Of a stretch of 54,319 nt of DNA, positions 1-8,941 are shown in pieces (within the stretch, counting starts at the first letter, position 1; each line of letters starts with the position of its first letter). The notes under the pieces were generated by a model that had not been told where the DNA came from, ran no database searches, and worked only from the letters and a program-made list of their open reading frames with translations. The DNA comes from Prochlorococcus sp. AG-679-K21 (GTDB taxonomy: Bacteria; Cyanobacteriota; Cyanobacteriia; PCC-6307; Cyanobiaceae), in assembly GCA_003208885.1 (NCBI GenBank), contig QCUP01000004.1, positions 1-54,319 of the forward strand. The letters are read 5' to 3'. Position numbers and translations under genes: made by a program.

Positions 1-1
1 C

Positions 2-643
2 AATTATTTAATTTCACCTGAAATCTCACAACTGAGAGAATTTTCACCGAGATTGAAAATAGCAATTTTAGCTTCAGGTGAGGGATCAAATTTTCAAGAA
101 TTGATTGACCTCTCCAATTCAAATAAATTTGATATTGATATCAAGATTTTAATTACAAACAAATCAGAGGCTGGATGTATAACAAGAGCTAAAAATTCCA
201 ATATTTCATATAAGGTAATTAAAAGCTCTGATTATGAAAATAAATATTATTTTGAGGATGAAATTATTAATACAATAAAAAAACAAGATATAGAACTTAT
301 TGTTATGGCGGGTTGGATGAAAATCATGTCATCAAAATTTGTTAATGCATTTAAGAATAAAATAATAAATATTCATCCATCATTACTTCCCTCCTTTAAA
401 GGAAGTAATGCAATTAAAGAAGCTATATCAAATAATTCCAAGATCACTGGTTGTTCAGTTCATTTTGTAGAACCTGAGGTTGATAGTGGTCCATTAATTA
501 TGCAAGCAGCATTAGCTATTTCGGATAAAGATAATTTAGAGACAATAACTCATAAATTACATTTATTGGAACATAAAATATTACCACTCTCAATTTCCCA
601 GGCCGGATATTTAATCCGGAACAATGTCATGGGTAATGATTAA
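2..643 (+). CDS. purN: Phosphoribosylglycinamide formyltransferase (5' end outside window)
   Basis: Transfers a formyl group from 10-formyl-THF to GAR, the third step of de novo purine synthesis, in the cytosol. Counting from a TTG at 53, the glycine-rich N-terminus (ASGEGSNF, residues 7-14) is followed by N106, H108 (NIHPSLLPSFKG) and D144 (PEVDSGP). These match the E. coli PurN catalytic residue numbers. The frame stays open upstream of the TTG to the window edge without a stop, so the true start probably lies to the left and the protein is longer than 196 residues. The 3' end overlaps the convergent argC by 17 bases. Identity is secure; only the start is unknown. Confidence 0.95.
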   Translation, partial: NYLISPEISQLREFSPRLKIAILASGEGSNFQELIDLSNSNKFDIDIKILITNKSEAGCITRAKNSNISYKVIKSSDYENKYYFEDEIINTIKKQDIELIVMAGWMKIMSSKFVNAFKNKIINIHPSLLPSFKGSNAIKEAISNNSKITGCSVHFVEPEVDSGPLIMQAALAISDKDNLETITHKLHLLEHKILPLSISQAGYLIRNNVMGND

Positions 644-1682
644 TCATTTCTAACCCGTTATTTATTGGTAAACCAGATATTAGATTAAGGTTTTGTATGG
701 CTTGCCCTGTTTGCCCTTTAATTAAATTATCTATTACTGATAAAATAATAATTCTTCCATTTCTAGTATCAACTTTGACAGAGAGATGGATTTCATTTGT
801 ATTCTTAACCCACTTAGTGGAAGGATAAACATCAACTGGTAATACTTGAATATTCGAGAAGGTTCTATAAAAATTTTCTAATATAATTCTACAATCAGAT
901 GAAGTTAAACCTGGATCCCGTAATCTTCCATAAATTGTAGAATGCATACCCCTTGTCATTGGTATTAAATGAGGAGTGAATAGTAATTCAATATCATTAC
1001 CAGAAATAAAACTTGCAATTTGTTCTATTTCAGAAGTATGTCTATGATTTATTAGTCCATAAGCAGAAAGGCCATCTCCACATTCAGAAAATAATAGTTT
1101 TTGATGTGGTTCTCTGCCTCCGCCAGATGTACCACTTTTTGAATCTATTATTATACCTTCGTTATCAATGATACCTTGTGATAAAAATGGTATAAGAGGA
1201 ATTAGAGCAGATGTAGGATAACACCCAGGGCAGGCGATTAAACTTGCTTTAGATATATCTTTGAAATTAATTTCAGGAAGACCATATATAGCTTCTCTAC
1301 ATAAATCATCGTCATCTCTATTATATTTTTTAGCTTCGTAGGAGTAGACACTTTTCCATTGATCAAGAGACTTATATCTATAATCGGCTGATAAATCAAT
1401 TACTTTTACTCCTTTTTCTAATAAACCTCTTGTTAATGTAGAAGAAATCCCGTTGGGCAAACAAAGTATAGCTACATTAGCTTTGTCGACGATTCTATCT
1501 ATTGATATTTTTTCAATTAAATTGTCAGACTTTAAATTTATGAATGGAAAATTGTCGCTCCATTTTGTTCCTGAAGATTTATTACCACCTAAATATGAAA
1601 TAGTATAATTATTATTATCCTTTAGTAGATTTACTGCTTGTATTCCCCCGTAACCAGTAGCACCAACTATTGCAACATTCAT
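627..1682 (-). CDS. argC: N-acetyl-gamma-glutamyl-phosphate reductase
   Basis: Reduces N-acetylglutamyl phosphate to the semialdehyde with NADPH in arginine synthesis. The 351-residue length is normal. The N-terminal Rossmann motif GATGYGG spans residues 7-13. The catalytic cysteine is C154 in the ACPGCYPTSA segment, and the later NHRHTSEIEQ segment carries the family's conserved histidine. Its ATG faces the ribBA start across 88 bases, so the two are divergently transcribed. Its stop lies inside the end of convergent purN. Confidence 0.97.
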   Translation of the reverse strand: MNVAIVGATGYGGIQAVNLLKDNNNYTISYLGGNKSSGTKWSDNFPFINLKSDNLIEKISIDRIVDKANVAILCLPNGISSTLTRGLLEKGVKVIDLSADYRYKSLDQWKSVYSYEAKKYNRDDDDLCREAIYGLPEINFKDISKASLIACPGCYPTSALIPLIPFLSQGIIDNEGIIIDSKSGTSGGGREPHQKLLFSECGDGLSAYGLINHRHTSEIEQIASFISGNDIELLFTPHLIPMTRGMHSTIYGRLRDPGLTSSDCRIILENFYRTFSNIQVLPVDVYPSTKWVKNTNEIHLSVKVDTRNGRIIILSVIDNLIKGQTGQAIQNLNLISGLPINNGLEMINHYP

Positions 1683-1770
1683 TTCTCTCTATTGGCAGAC
1701 TTTAAGATAGGATTATAAGTGTTGAATAAAATAATAATTTAAACACTTTTTTCTATATTGAATAGTAATA

Positions 1771-3504
1771 ATGAAAGAAACAAGTCCCAAATCAAATAAT
1801 GGAACAATTTTGGATAATAACGAAGATTTTAATATAGAATTTGATCCCATAAGCGATGCATTAGCTGCCATAAGAAATGGAGAATGCATAATTGTTGTTG
1901 ATGATGAGAGAAGAGAAAATGAAGGAGATTTAATTTGTGCGGCTCAGTTTGCAACTCCTCAACAAATTAATTTTATGGCAACAGAGGGTAGAGGTCTAAT
2001 ATGTTTAGCAATGCAAGGGGACAAGTTAGACGCCTTAGATCTTCCTTTAATGGTTGATCGGAATACAGATGAAAATCAAACTGCATTTACTATTTCAATA
2101 GATGCAGGCCCTGAGAATAATGTAACTACTGGAATATCAGCAGAGGACAGAGCTAAAACTATCCAAGTTGCAATTAATCCTTCAACAAAGCCAGAGGATT
2201 TAAGAAGACCAGGACATATATTTCCACTAAGAGCAAAAAAAGGAGGAGTTTTAAAACGAGCTGGCCATACCGAAGCAGCTGTAGACATTGCTGCTATGTC
2301 AGGTCTTTATCCTGCTGGTGTGATTTGTGAAATTCAAAACCCAGATGGCTCAATGTCAAGACTTCCGCAACTTAAGGAATATGCAAAGGAATGGGGGATG
2401 AAGTTAGTATCCATTGCAGACCTCATTAGTTACAGATTTCAGAACGAAAGATTTGTATATAGAAAATCTGATGCAATTCTTCCAAGTATTTTCGGTAATT
2501 TTAAGGCATATGGATACATAAATGAACTTGACGGCTCTGAACATATTGCATTAGTAAAGCAAAAGTCAAATAAATTAAGTGAACCAGTATTAGTAAGGAT
2601 GCATTCAGAATGTTTAACTGGTGATGCATTTGGATCACTACGTTGTGATTGCAGACCACAGTTAGAGGCTGCACTAGCAAGAATTGAAAAAGAAGAAGAG
2701 GGGGTAGTTGTTTATTTAAGACAAGAAGGAAGAGGAATTGGTTTGATTAATAAATTAAAAGCATACAGCTTACAAGATGGTGGTTTGGATACTGTAGAAG
2801 CTAATGAAAAATTGGGCTTTCCTGCAGACCTAAGAAATTATGGCGTTGGAGCTCAAATATTAACTGACCTTGGGATTAAGAAATTAAAACTTCTTACTAA
2901 TAATCCTAGAAAAATTGCTGGATTAGGTGGATATGGAATAGAAGTTACTGAGAGAGTCCCATTAGTTATATGTCCTAGCGAGCATAATTCTGAATATTTA
3001 AATGTAAAGAGACAAAAACTTGGACATATGTTAGATGAAGAAAAAATAAATTCTATACATATAGATCCTTATATTGCAATTTTCCTTGATGGTGACTATA
3101 AATCAATAGATTTAGTTCCTATCAAAAATAATATAATTGAATTCTGCGAAAAAAATAAAATAAATATTATCTTAGAAAGCTCTCCAAGACTATTAGCTTT
3201 TTGGAATAGACCTAAATTAGTATGGAAAATATTGCATGACAAAAACAGAGAAGATTTCACTATTAATGATAATGAAATTAATAAGATTGAAATCTTTATT
3301 AAATTTTTGTTGGAATATAGTGAAAGTTCAAAAGTAGGAATTATCGTATCAAAAAATATTCAACAGGCTTTACATCCAAAAAACAGTATTAAATTGAAAA
3401 ATTCGAAGTTTTCTATAAAAAATGAAGAATTATACTCATCTACTAGGAAATTTAATCTCGATAAAGAAACCTTCAGTATTATTTTTGATAAAAAATTATC
3501 TTAA
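1771..3504 (+). CDS. ribBA: Bifunctional DHBP synthase / GTP cyclohydrolase II
   Basis: Catalyses both entry reactions of riboflavin synthesis: ribulose-5-phosphate to 3,4-dihydroxy-2-butanone-4-phosphate, and GTP to the pyrimidine precursor. The RibB half has [15 protein letters not shown] near residues 43-57, the RPGHIFPL segment and the [10 protein letters not shown] segment. The RibA half has the zinc site [14 protein letters not shown], the GTP-binding RQEGRGIGL and the LLTNNPRK motif near residue 374. About 150 residues (425-577) follow the GCHII core; they show no motif I recognise, and their lysine/asparagine richness resembles the rest of this genome. The stop overlaps the convergent cyclophilin gene by 4 bases. 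Confidence 0.96.
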   Translation: MKETSPKSNNGTILDNNEDFNIEFDPISDALAAIRNGECIIVVDDERRENEGDLICAAQFATPQQINFMATEGRGLICLAMQGDKLDALDLPLMVDRNTDENQTAFTISIDAGPENNVTTGISAEDRAKTIQVAINPSTKPEDLRRPGHIFPLRAKKGGVLKRAGHTEAAVDIAAMSGLYPAGVICEIQNPDGSMSRLPQLKEYAKEWGMKLVSIADLISYRFQNERFVYRKSDAILPSIFGNFKAYGYINELDGSEHIALVKQKSNKLSEPVLVRMHSECLTGDAFGSLRCDCRPQLEAALARIEKEEEGVVVYLRQEGRGIGLINKLKAYSLQDGGLDTVEANEKLGFPADLRNYGVGAQILTDLGIKKLKLLTNNPRKIAGLGGYGIEVTERVPLVICPSEHNSEYLNVKRQKLGHMLDEEKINSIHIDPYIAIFLDGDYKSIDLVPIKNNIIEFCEKNKINIILESSPRLLAFWNRPKLVWKILHDKNREDFTINDNEINKIEIFIKFLLEYSESSKVGIIVSKNIQQALHPKNSIKLKNSKFSIKNEELYSSTRKFNLDKETFSIIFDKKLS

Positions 3505-3938
3505 ACTAAACTGGCTTTAATAATTTTTGAGCCGTTTTTAAGTTTCAAAACAATATCCATATCCTCTGTTTTTCCAAATACAGTATGTACTCCATCCAAA
3601 TGAGGTTGTGACTCATAAACTATAAAGAATTGACTCCCACCTGTATTTTTTCCTGCATGAGCCATTGATAATGAACCTTTTAGATGTTTATTAGAATTGA
3701 TTTCACAGTTGATATTGTATCCTGGTCCTCCTGTTCCAGGCATGCCTGAAGATCCTGCACGTGTATTAGGACAACCACCCTGAGCCATAAAACCTGGGAT
3801 AACACGATGAAAGGCCAATCCATCGTAAAAACCTTCACTAATTAGTTTCGTGAAATTATTAACTGTATTGGGTGCATCATTAGAAAACAATTCCAAATTA
3901 ATATTGCCTGCATCAGTTTCAAATAAAGCTTTTGTCAT
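3501..3938 (-). CDS. Cyclophilin-type peptidyl-prolyl isomerase
   Basis: A cytosolic proline cis-trans isomerase of 145 residues, the minimal cyclophilin size, with no signal peptide. The active-site segment [13 protein letters not shown] and the later GSQFFIVYE and [10 protein letters not shown] segments are intact. The loop [18 protein letters not shown] is typical of bacterial PpiB forms. It is followed on the same strand by a DUF3110 gene after 35 bases, counting in the upstream direction. Client proteins cannot be read from sequence. Confidence 0.93.
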   Translation of the reverse strand: MTKALFETDAGNINLELFSNDAPNTVNNFTKLISEGFYDGLAFHRVIPGFMAQGGCPNTRAGSSGMPGTGGPGYNINCEINSNKHLKGSLSMAHAGKNTGGSQFFIVYESQPHLDGVHTVFGKTEDMDIVLKLKNGSKIIKASLV

Positions 3939-3973
3939 TGTGAATTTAATTGTCTTTGATTTAATATTAAACG

Positions 3974-4366
3974 TTAGAGAAGCTTTTCAAGATTTTCCTT
4001 AATGGAATTTAAATCTATATTTTCTTCTATATTGTCTTCTATTCCTTCTCCTTCGTTCCAAGTATCAACTTCTAAATTTTTTTGAGGAGGAGAAATGAGT
4101 AACCTATCCTCTGCGGTCTTTGGCACAAAATTTTTCTCAACTAATTTACATTCATAATCTAGTTTTGTGCAAAAATCTCTAATTTCATCTATCGAAATCA
4201 TTTCTACGGAAGGCAAGGGGAAATCCTGAGCCTCTAAAAGTCCACAATAACGTTCTGCATCATCTTTTTCTTCAAACATTAGAACTATTGTTCTACCTTT
4301 AAGTTCTATTGAATGAATTCCTTCTTTATCTGTACCGAAGTTATAAAGTAAAACATAAATATTCAT
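3974..4366 (-). CDS. DUF3110 domain protein, function unknown
   Basis: A 130-residue soluble acidic protein. The N-terminal ~75 residues ([11 protein letters not shown]...IRDFC) fit DUF3110, a family I know mainly from cyanobacteria and plants. They contain the conserved [11 protein letters not shown] and [21 protein letters not shown] segments. The C-terminal ~50 residues are acidic and low in complexity. It lies between the J-protein gene and the cyclophilin gene on the same strand, 34 and 35 bases away. This suggests, without proving, a link to protein folding. No catalytic motif is visible. Confidence 0.85.
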   Translation of the reverse strand: MNIYVLLYNFGTDKEGIHSIELKGRTIVLMFEEKDDAERYCGLLEAQDFPLPSVEMISIDEIRDFCTKLDYECKLVEKNFVPKTAEDRLLISPPQKNLEVDTWNEGEGIEDNIEENIDLNSIKENLEKLL

Positions 4367-4400
4367 AAAAACTTTTTAAAATATATTATATATTATTTAA

Positions 4401-5345
4401 CTATTCATCTGATAGTGATAATTCCTGAAGTCTAGTATATAAAGCTATTTCCTCATCATTAATATCAGCAGGAATAACGACCAAGATTTCTACAAACTGA
4501 TCTCCGATATTATCTCCAAAATTCAAGCCTCTACCTTTAAGTCTTAACAATCTACCAGTTGAAGACTTTGGAGGTACTTGAAGGGTTACATTTCCATCAA
4601 GAGTGGGAACTTCTACTGCACATCCCAGAAGGGCATCTGGAGGGAATAATTCTAATTTGTAAAGAACACGTAAACCATCTATTCGAAGTCCATTTTCAGT
4701 TTGGACTTTTAGTTGTAAATAATGATCTTTTCCACCTTTTGCAATATTTTCTAATCTCAATCTCCAACCATCTCCTGCAAATGGTGGAGTATCAACTTCT
4801 ACTACAGTTTGATCTTCTAATTCTATTAATATAGATGCCCCACTCAATGCTTCATCAGGGGTTAATTCGATAATAGTTTCTATATCTTGATAAAGTTTTA
4901 CTGGTGGTGGTTCCTCTGGAGATTTAGCTGGGTAGTCGTAACTATTAAACTCTTCTTCATTTAATATTTCATCAGTCTTCTCATCTTCATAAAAATCAGA
5001 GGATTTATCATCATAGCTACGGTTATCTAATTCAGAGTCGTATTCAAATCCAAATAAGGAATTGAGATAATCTTGATATTCAGGAAAACCTGTCCTGTAG
5101 TTATTAATATTCTCACCATTTGAAGAATTAGAATCTATCGGTTTAACTCTTCTGGCAGGATCACGTAAAAATTCGTAAGCTTCATTAATTAGTTTGAATC
5201 TATCCTCAGCATTTATATCATTTTTATTTAAATCAGGATGCCATTTTCTTGCTTCCCTTCGAAAAGCTTTTTTCAGTTCATTATCATCGAATTCATAGGA
5301 TAAACCTAAAATCGACAAATAGTCATTTTTAGAGGAAGTAGTCAT
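4401..5345 (-). CDS. J-domain chaperone (DnaJ/CbpA-like) paired with DnaK
   Basis: A DnaK co-chaperone. The J domain occupies about residues 7-70 with the HPD tripeptide in RKWHPDLNK. An acidic linker follows, then a DnaJ C-terminal substrate-binding domain with no Gly/Phe region and no CxxCxGxG zinc centre, so it is a type II/CbpA-like J protein of 314 residues. I place the start at the ATG at 5345 (MTTSSKNDYLSILGL), since the 11 residues upstream do not resemble a J-domain N-terminus. Even so, it overlaps the dnaK 3' end by 17 bases, which fits translational coupling. Synechocystis has an analogous dnaK3-dnaJ pair. Confidence 0.9.
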   Translation of the reverse strand: MTTSSKNDYLSILGLSYEFDDNELKKAFRREARKWHPDLNKNDINAEDRFKLINEAYEFLRDPARRVKPIDSNSSNGENINNYRTGFPEYQDYLNSLFGFEYDSELDNRSYDDKSSDFYEDEKTDEILNEEEFNSYDYPAKSPEEPPPVKLYQDIETIIELTPDEALSGASILIELEDQTVVEVDTPPFAGDGWRLRLENIAKGGKDHYLQLKVQTENGLRIDGLRVLYKLELFPPDALLGCAVEVPTLDGNVTLQVPPKSSTGRLLRLKGRGLNFGDNIGDQFVEILVVIPADINDEEIALYTRLQELSLSDE

Positions 5346-7326
5346 TGTCCCATGGATCGTCGTCCCTAGAATTACCATACCTCGAATTTCTAGAATTACT
5401 ATTCATTTGATTATCCCAAGGATCATCATCCCAGTAATCATCAGAAAATAATTCATCTTTTAAAGAGCCAAAGGTGTTTTTAATTCCTTGTAAGGGATTG
5501 CTATCGACTTTCTTCTCCGCGGCAAATCTTCTGTTTAAGCCAAAAAGGGCTTCTTGCAAAGAACTTACAGAAATCTCTAATTCTTGAGGATCATCATCAT
5601 CTATAAATTCTTCAACATCCTGAATTGCAAGTTCTACCGCTCTCTGTTGTCGTTCTGCTCCATATGGTCCAAACTCTAATGAAGCATCTCTTAATCTTCT
5701 CTCTGCTTGAGCAATTAGTGTAAGTGCATTATTTTTCCTATCAATTACTGATCTTTTCATCCTATCTTCTGTTGCTTTTGACTTGGCCTCAGCGATCATC
5801 ATATTAATTTCTTGTTCATTTAAATTCGAACCTCCAGAAATACTTACTGTTTGTTTTCTACCTGTAGTTCTATCTGTTGCACTGACTTCTAGCAATCCAT
5901 TTGCGTCAATATCGAAAGCTACTTGTACTTGGGGGATCCCTCTAGGTGCAGGAGGTATTCCTGATAATCTAAATTTTCCTAATGATTTGTTTTCTGATGC
6001 TAATGGTCTCTCACCTTGTCTTACTTGTACCACTACTGAGGATTGATTAGATTCCGAAGTACTAAACACATCAGATTGTCTTACTGGTATTGGGGTATTA
6101 CGTGGAATAAGAACCTTCATCAGTCCTCCAATGGTTTCTAATCCTAGGGATAAAGGAGTTACATCATTTAAAAGTAAATCACGTAAGTCTCCACTAATTA
6201 TTCCAGCTTGTATTGCAGCACCAATCGCAACAACTTCATCAGGGTTTACAGATTGACATGGTTCATTAGGAACAAGGGTCTTAACTAATTGTTGAACCAT
6301 TGGAATACGAGTACTTCCACCAACAAGAACGACTTCATCAATTTCTTCAGCATCCCATCCCGAATCTTCCAAAGCAATTTGAACTGGTTCAAGCAATCTA
6401 TCAAGGAGATCTTCAGATAAGGATTCGAATAATTTCCTATCGAATTCCTCTTCAATATGTAATGGGCCATCATCACTTGTAGTAATAAAAGGTAAAGAAA
6501 TTTTAGTTTTTAGCAGTCCTGATAATTCACATTTAGCTTTCTCAGAAGCTTCTGTAAGTCTTTGAAGAGCTTGCCTATCTCGTCTTAAATCGATCTTATG
6601 TTTCTCAAGAAATCTTTCAGCAATCCAATCTACGATTTTGGAATCAAAATTATTACCTCCGAGTTGAGTATCTCCACACGTAGCTTTAACATCAAAAACG
6701 CCGTTAGATATTCTTAACAAAGAAACATCAAAAGTACCACCACCTAGGTCAAAAACTAATACATTGTTTGAGGAACTTTTTTCAAATCCATATGCTAAGG
6801 CTGCTGCTGTAGGTTCATTTAAAATTCTATCAACTTTTATTCCAGCTAATACTGCAGAATCCTTAGTAGCTTGTCTCTGAGACTCATTAAAATAGGCGGG
6901 AACAGTAATTACGGCCGAATCAATAGTATCTCCTAAATAAGTTTCTGCGTCGTTAATTAATTTTCTAATAATCGAACTTATTAATTCTTCGGGAGCATAC
7001 TCTCGCTCTGTAAATGGACTTAGGATTCTTACACTACCATTATCATTAGATTTAACATTATAAGGAATAGATATACTTGTTTCATCAAGTTCATCCCAAT
7101 CTCGTCCTATAAATCTTTTTAAGTTATAAAAAGTGTTTTTAGGGTTTAACACTAGTTGTCTTCGAGCCTGATCACCTATAACAATTTCGGAGTTTTTAGT
7201 GAATCCAACTATCGAAGGGGTAGTCCTCATACCCTCTGAATTTGCAATTACAACGGGGCGGCCTGCCTCTATAACTCCTACAACGGAGTTAGTAGTACCT
7301 AAATCAATCCCAACTATTTGCCCCAT
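5329..7326 (-). CDS. dnaK: Hsp70 chaperone, cyanobacterial DnaK3-like
   Basis: An ATP-dependent Hsp70 of 665 residues. The nucleotide-binding domain opens with GIDLGTTNS (5-13) and contains the phosphate-loop DLGGGTFDVS. The substrate-binding domain and helical lid follow. The last ~50 residues replace the usual EEVD/EEV tail with acidic, Trp- and Asn-rich sequence in which DDDPWDN occurs twice. Adjacency to a J-protein gene and the longer tail match the DnaK3 type, reported in cyanobacteria to be membrane associated. The assignment to DnaK3 rather than DnaK1 or DnaK2 is inference. The 227 bases upstream should hold the promoter. Confidence 0.94.
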   Translation of the reverse strand: MGQIVGIDLGTTNSVVGVIEAGRPVVIANSEGMRTTPSIVGFTKNSEIVIGDQARRQLVLNPKNTFYNLKRFIGRDWDELDETSISIPYNVKSNDNGSVRILSPFTEREYAPEELISSIIRKLINDAETYLGDTIDSAVITVPAYFNESQRQATKDSAVLAGIKVDRILNEPTAAALAYGFEKSSSNNVLVFDLGGGTFDVSLLRISNGVFDVKATCGDTQLGGNNFDSKIVDWIAERFLEKHKIDLRRDRQALQRLTEASEKAKCELSGLLKTKISLPFITTSDDGPLHIEEEFDRKLFESLSEDLLDRLLEPVQIALEDSGWDAEEIDEVVLVGGSTRIPMVQQLVKTLVPNEPCQSVNPDEVVAIGAAIQAGIISGDLRDLLLNDVTPLSLGLETIGGLMKVLIPRNTPIPVRQSDVFSTSESNQSSVVVQVRQGERPLASENKSLGKFRLSGIPPAPRGIPQVQVAFDIDANGLLEVSATDRTTGRKQTVSISGGSNLNEQEINMMIAEAKSKATEDRMKRSVIDRKNNALTLIAQAERRLRDASLEFGPYGAERQQRAVELAIQDVEEFIDDDDPQELEISVSSLQEALFGLNRRFAAEKKVDSNPLQGIKNTFGSLKDELFSDDYWDDDPWDNQMNSNSRNSRYGNSRDDDPWDNDYFL

Positions 7327-7553
7327 AGTGTTACATGATTAATTAAAAGTTATCCTTAACTAATAATTTAATCAATTTAAATTCTCTTTTATCTACATAT
7401 AATAATAAAAAACTAATAATTTCAACTTTATTTAAATAAATAATTTAATTTTTTATTCGAAAAAACTACTTTTATGAAATTCATGTAATTTATAAAGTAT
7501 TGATTAGTTAAAATACAATTTGATATTTTATATTCTTGTCAATTAAAATAAAA
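7327..7553. other. Intergenic gap upstream of dnaK, with a 12-bp direct repeat
   Basis: This is the longest non-coding stretch, 227 bases, lying downstream of the minus-strand tRNA-Ser gene and upstream of the minus-strand dnaK. I see no CIRCE element (TTAGCACTC-N9-GAGTGCTAA) and no reading frame over 18 codons. AACTAATAATTT occurs twice as a direct repeat, at 7358-7369 and 7411-7422. The dnaK promoter must lie here or upstream of the tRNA, but no convincing -35/-10 pair stands out. Confidence 0.5.
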
Positions 7554-7640
7554 CGGAGAGAGAGGGATTCGAACCCTCGATAAAGTTGCCCCTATACAGC
7601 ATTTCCAGTGCTGCGCCTTCAACCACTCGGCCACCTCTCC
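7554..7640 (-). tRNA. tRNA-Ser (anticodon GGA)
   Basis: Read on the minus strand, this is an 87-nt class II tRNA. It has acceptor GGAGAGG pairing with TCTCTCC (one G-U), the D-arm GGCCGAGTGGTTGAAGGC, the anticodon loop CTGGAAA with anticodon GGA, a long variable arm and the T-loop GGTTCGAATCC. The discriminator base is G73, as expected for serine. CCA is not encoded; the next bases are TTT. It decodes UCC and UCU. It is divergent from the downstream ferredoxin gene. Confidence 0.96.
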
Positions 7641-7678
7641 TTAAGATAAATATTTTACCCTTTTAATATCCCATAATT

Positions 7679-7686
7679 GAGGAAAG
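7679..7686 (+). promoter_or_regulatory. Ribosome binding site supporting the TTG start of the ferredoxin gene
   Basis: GAGGAAAG ends 4 bases before the TTG at 7691, one of the clearer Shine-Dalgarno matches in a window where many starts lack one. It favours TTG as the real start, since no upstream ATG is in frame. Confidence 0.6.
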
Positions 7687-7690
7687 TTAC

Positions 7691-8065
7691 TTGAACAAGA
7701 CTTATAAAGTCACTATTAGGAATAAAGAAACTGGCAAAATATACCAGGAAAATATTAGTAATAAAGATTATATTCTAAGAGAATTTGAAAAAAAGGGATT
7801 AAGACTACCATTTTCCTGTAGGAATGGTTGTTGTACAAGTTGTGCTGTTAAAATTGTTTCAGGTAAGCTTGAGCAACCAGAAGCAATGGGTGTATCTCAA
7901 GATTTAAAGGATAAGGGTTACGCTCTTCTTTGCGTTGCCAAAGTAATAGAAGATATTGAAGTCGAGACTACGTATTATGATGAAGTTTATGATTTACAAT
8001 TCGGTCAATACTTTGGTCAAGGTAAAACAAGAAAAGCACCTCCATGGGAATTTGAGGAAGATTAA
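7691..8065 (+). CDS. [2Fe-2S] ferredoxin, plant type
   Basis: A small electron carrier of 124 residues. Cluster ligands C43, C48, C51 and C81 give CX4CX2CX29C, the plant-type ferredoxin spacing. The C-terminus runs about 25 residues beyond the usual ~97 and ends in a charged PPWEFEED tail, so it is probably not the main PetF that accepts electrons from photosystem I. Start is TTG. Six bases separate it from the next gene, suggesting co-transcription with the phosphatase and hisZ. Confidence 0.9.
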   Translation: MNKTYKVTIRNKETGKIYQENISNKDYILREFEKKGLRLPFSCRNGCCTSCAVKIVSGKLEQPEAMGVSQDLKDKGYALLCVAKVIEDIEVETTYYDEVYDLQFGQYFGQGKTRKAPPWEFEED

Positions 8066-8070
8066 ATATA

Positions 8071-8919
8071 ATGTTTAAAATTCAAGAATTAAAAGAAATT
8101 AATTCAGAAATTGATTTAATTTTCCTTACTAACATAGCTAAAGAGAGTGCTCTGATAGGTAATGAAATTCTTATTAGAAATTATAATAAAATTCAAACAA
8201 TAACTTCAAAGGGAAGGAAAGGTGATTTAGTTACCAACGTTGATTTGGAGGTGGAAGAGAAAATCAAGGAGTACCTAACAATAAAAACACCTGATATTTC
8301 TATTCATGCAGAAGAATCAGGAAAATTAATAAAGACTTCGGAATTAACATGGTGCATTGATCCATTAGATGGAACTACTAACTATTCTCACGGTTATCCA
8401 TTCTTTGGGACTTCAATAGGTCTTTTATATAAAAACAAACCCATCTTAGGTGCAATATCAGTTCCTTATTTAAACGAACTTTATTTTGCATGTATCGGGA
8501 AAGGTTCTTATTGCAATGATAAAAAACTAATGGTGTCAGATGCTAATACTCTTATCGATAGTCTTTTAGTAACAGGTTTTTCATATGATAGATATGATAC
8601 TGAAGATAATAATTATGCAGAATTTTGTTACTTAACACATAAAACAAGAGGAGTAAGGAGAGGAGGTGCAGCGGCAGTAGATTTGGCATTTGTTGCCTCA
8701 GGCAAAGTAGATGGATATTGGGAAAGAGGCCTAGAAATATGGGATTTAGCTGCTGGTGCTATCATTGTTAAAGAAGCAGGTGGAATCGTTTCTGATTACC
8801 CGAACGGTGAATTTAATCTTAGCTCTGGAAGAATATTGACTTGCAGTCCGAAACTGGAAAAAGAGCTTAAATTGGAATTAAGCAAAGTCACTCCTCTTAA
8901 TAAACAACTTTATACTTAA
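8071..8919 (+). CDS. Inositol monophosphatase family phosphatase
   Basis: A Mg2+-dependent, Li+-sensitive-type sugar phosphatase of 282 residues. Metal ligands are visible as E81 (HAEESG), D97 and D100 (DPLDGTTNY), and the later D in EIWDLAAGA near residue 225. The family includes inositol-1-phosphatase (SuhB-like), histidinol phosphatase and PAP phosphatase, and sequence reading alone does not separate them. It sits directly upstream of hisZ (22 bases), so a histidinol-phosphatase role is possible but unproven. Confidence 0.88.
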   Translation: MFKIQELKEINSEIDLIFLTNIAKESALIGNEILIRNYNKIQTITSKGRKGDLVTNVDLEVEEKIKEYLTIKTPDISIHAEESGKLIKTSELTWCIDPLDGTTNYSHGYPFFGTSIGLLYKNKPILGAISVPYLNELYFACIGKGSYCNDKKLMVSDANTLIDSLLVTGFSYDRYDTEDNNYAEFCYLTHKTRGVRRGGAAAVDLAFVASGKVDGYWERGLEIWDLAAGAIIVKEAGGIVSDYPNGEFNLSSGRILTCSPKLEKELKLELSKVTPLNKQLYT

Positions 8920-8941
8920 AAATTGAAATTATCGTTTTAAA

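Noticed and set aside
2076-2288. Minus-strand 70-residue frame inside ribBA
   Set aside because: It is a shadow of the conserved RibB domain on the other strand; no independent motif.
7537-7542. TTGACA on the minus strand upstream of dnaK as a -35 box
   Set aside because: No reasonable -10 hexamer lies at 16-18 bases, so it is not supported as a promoter.
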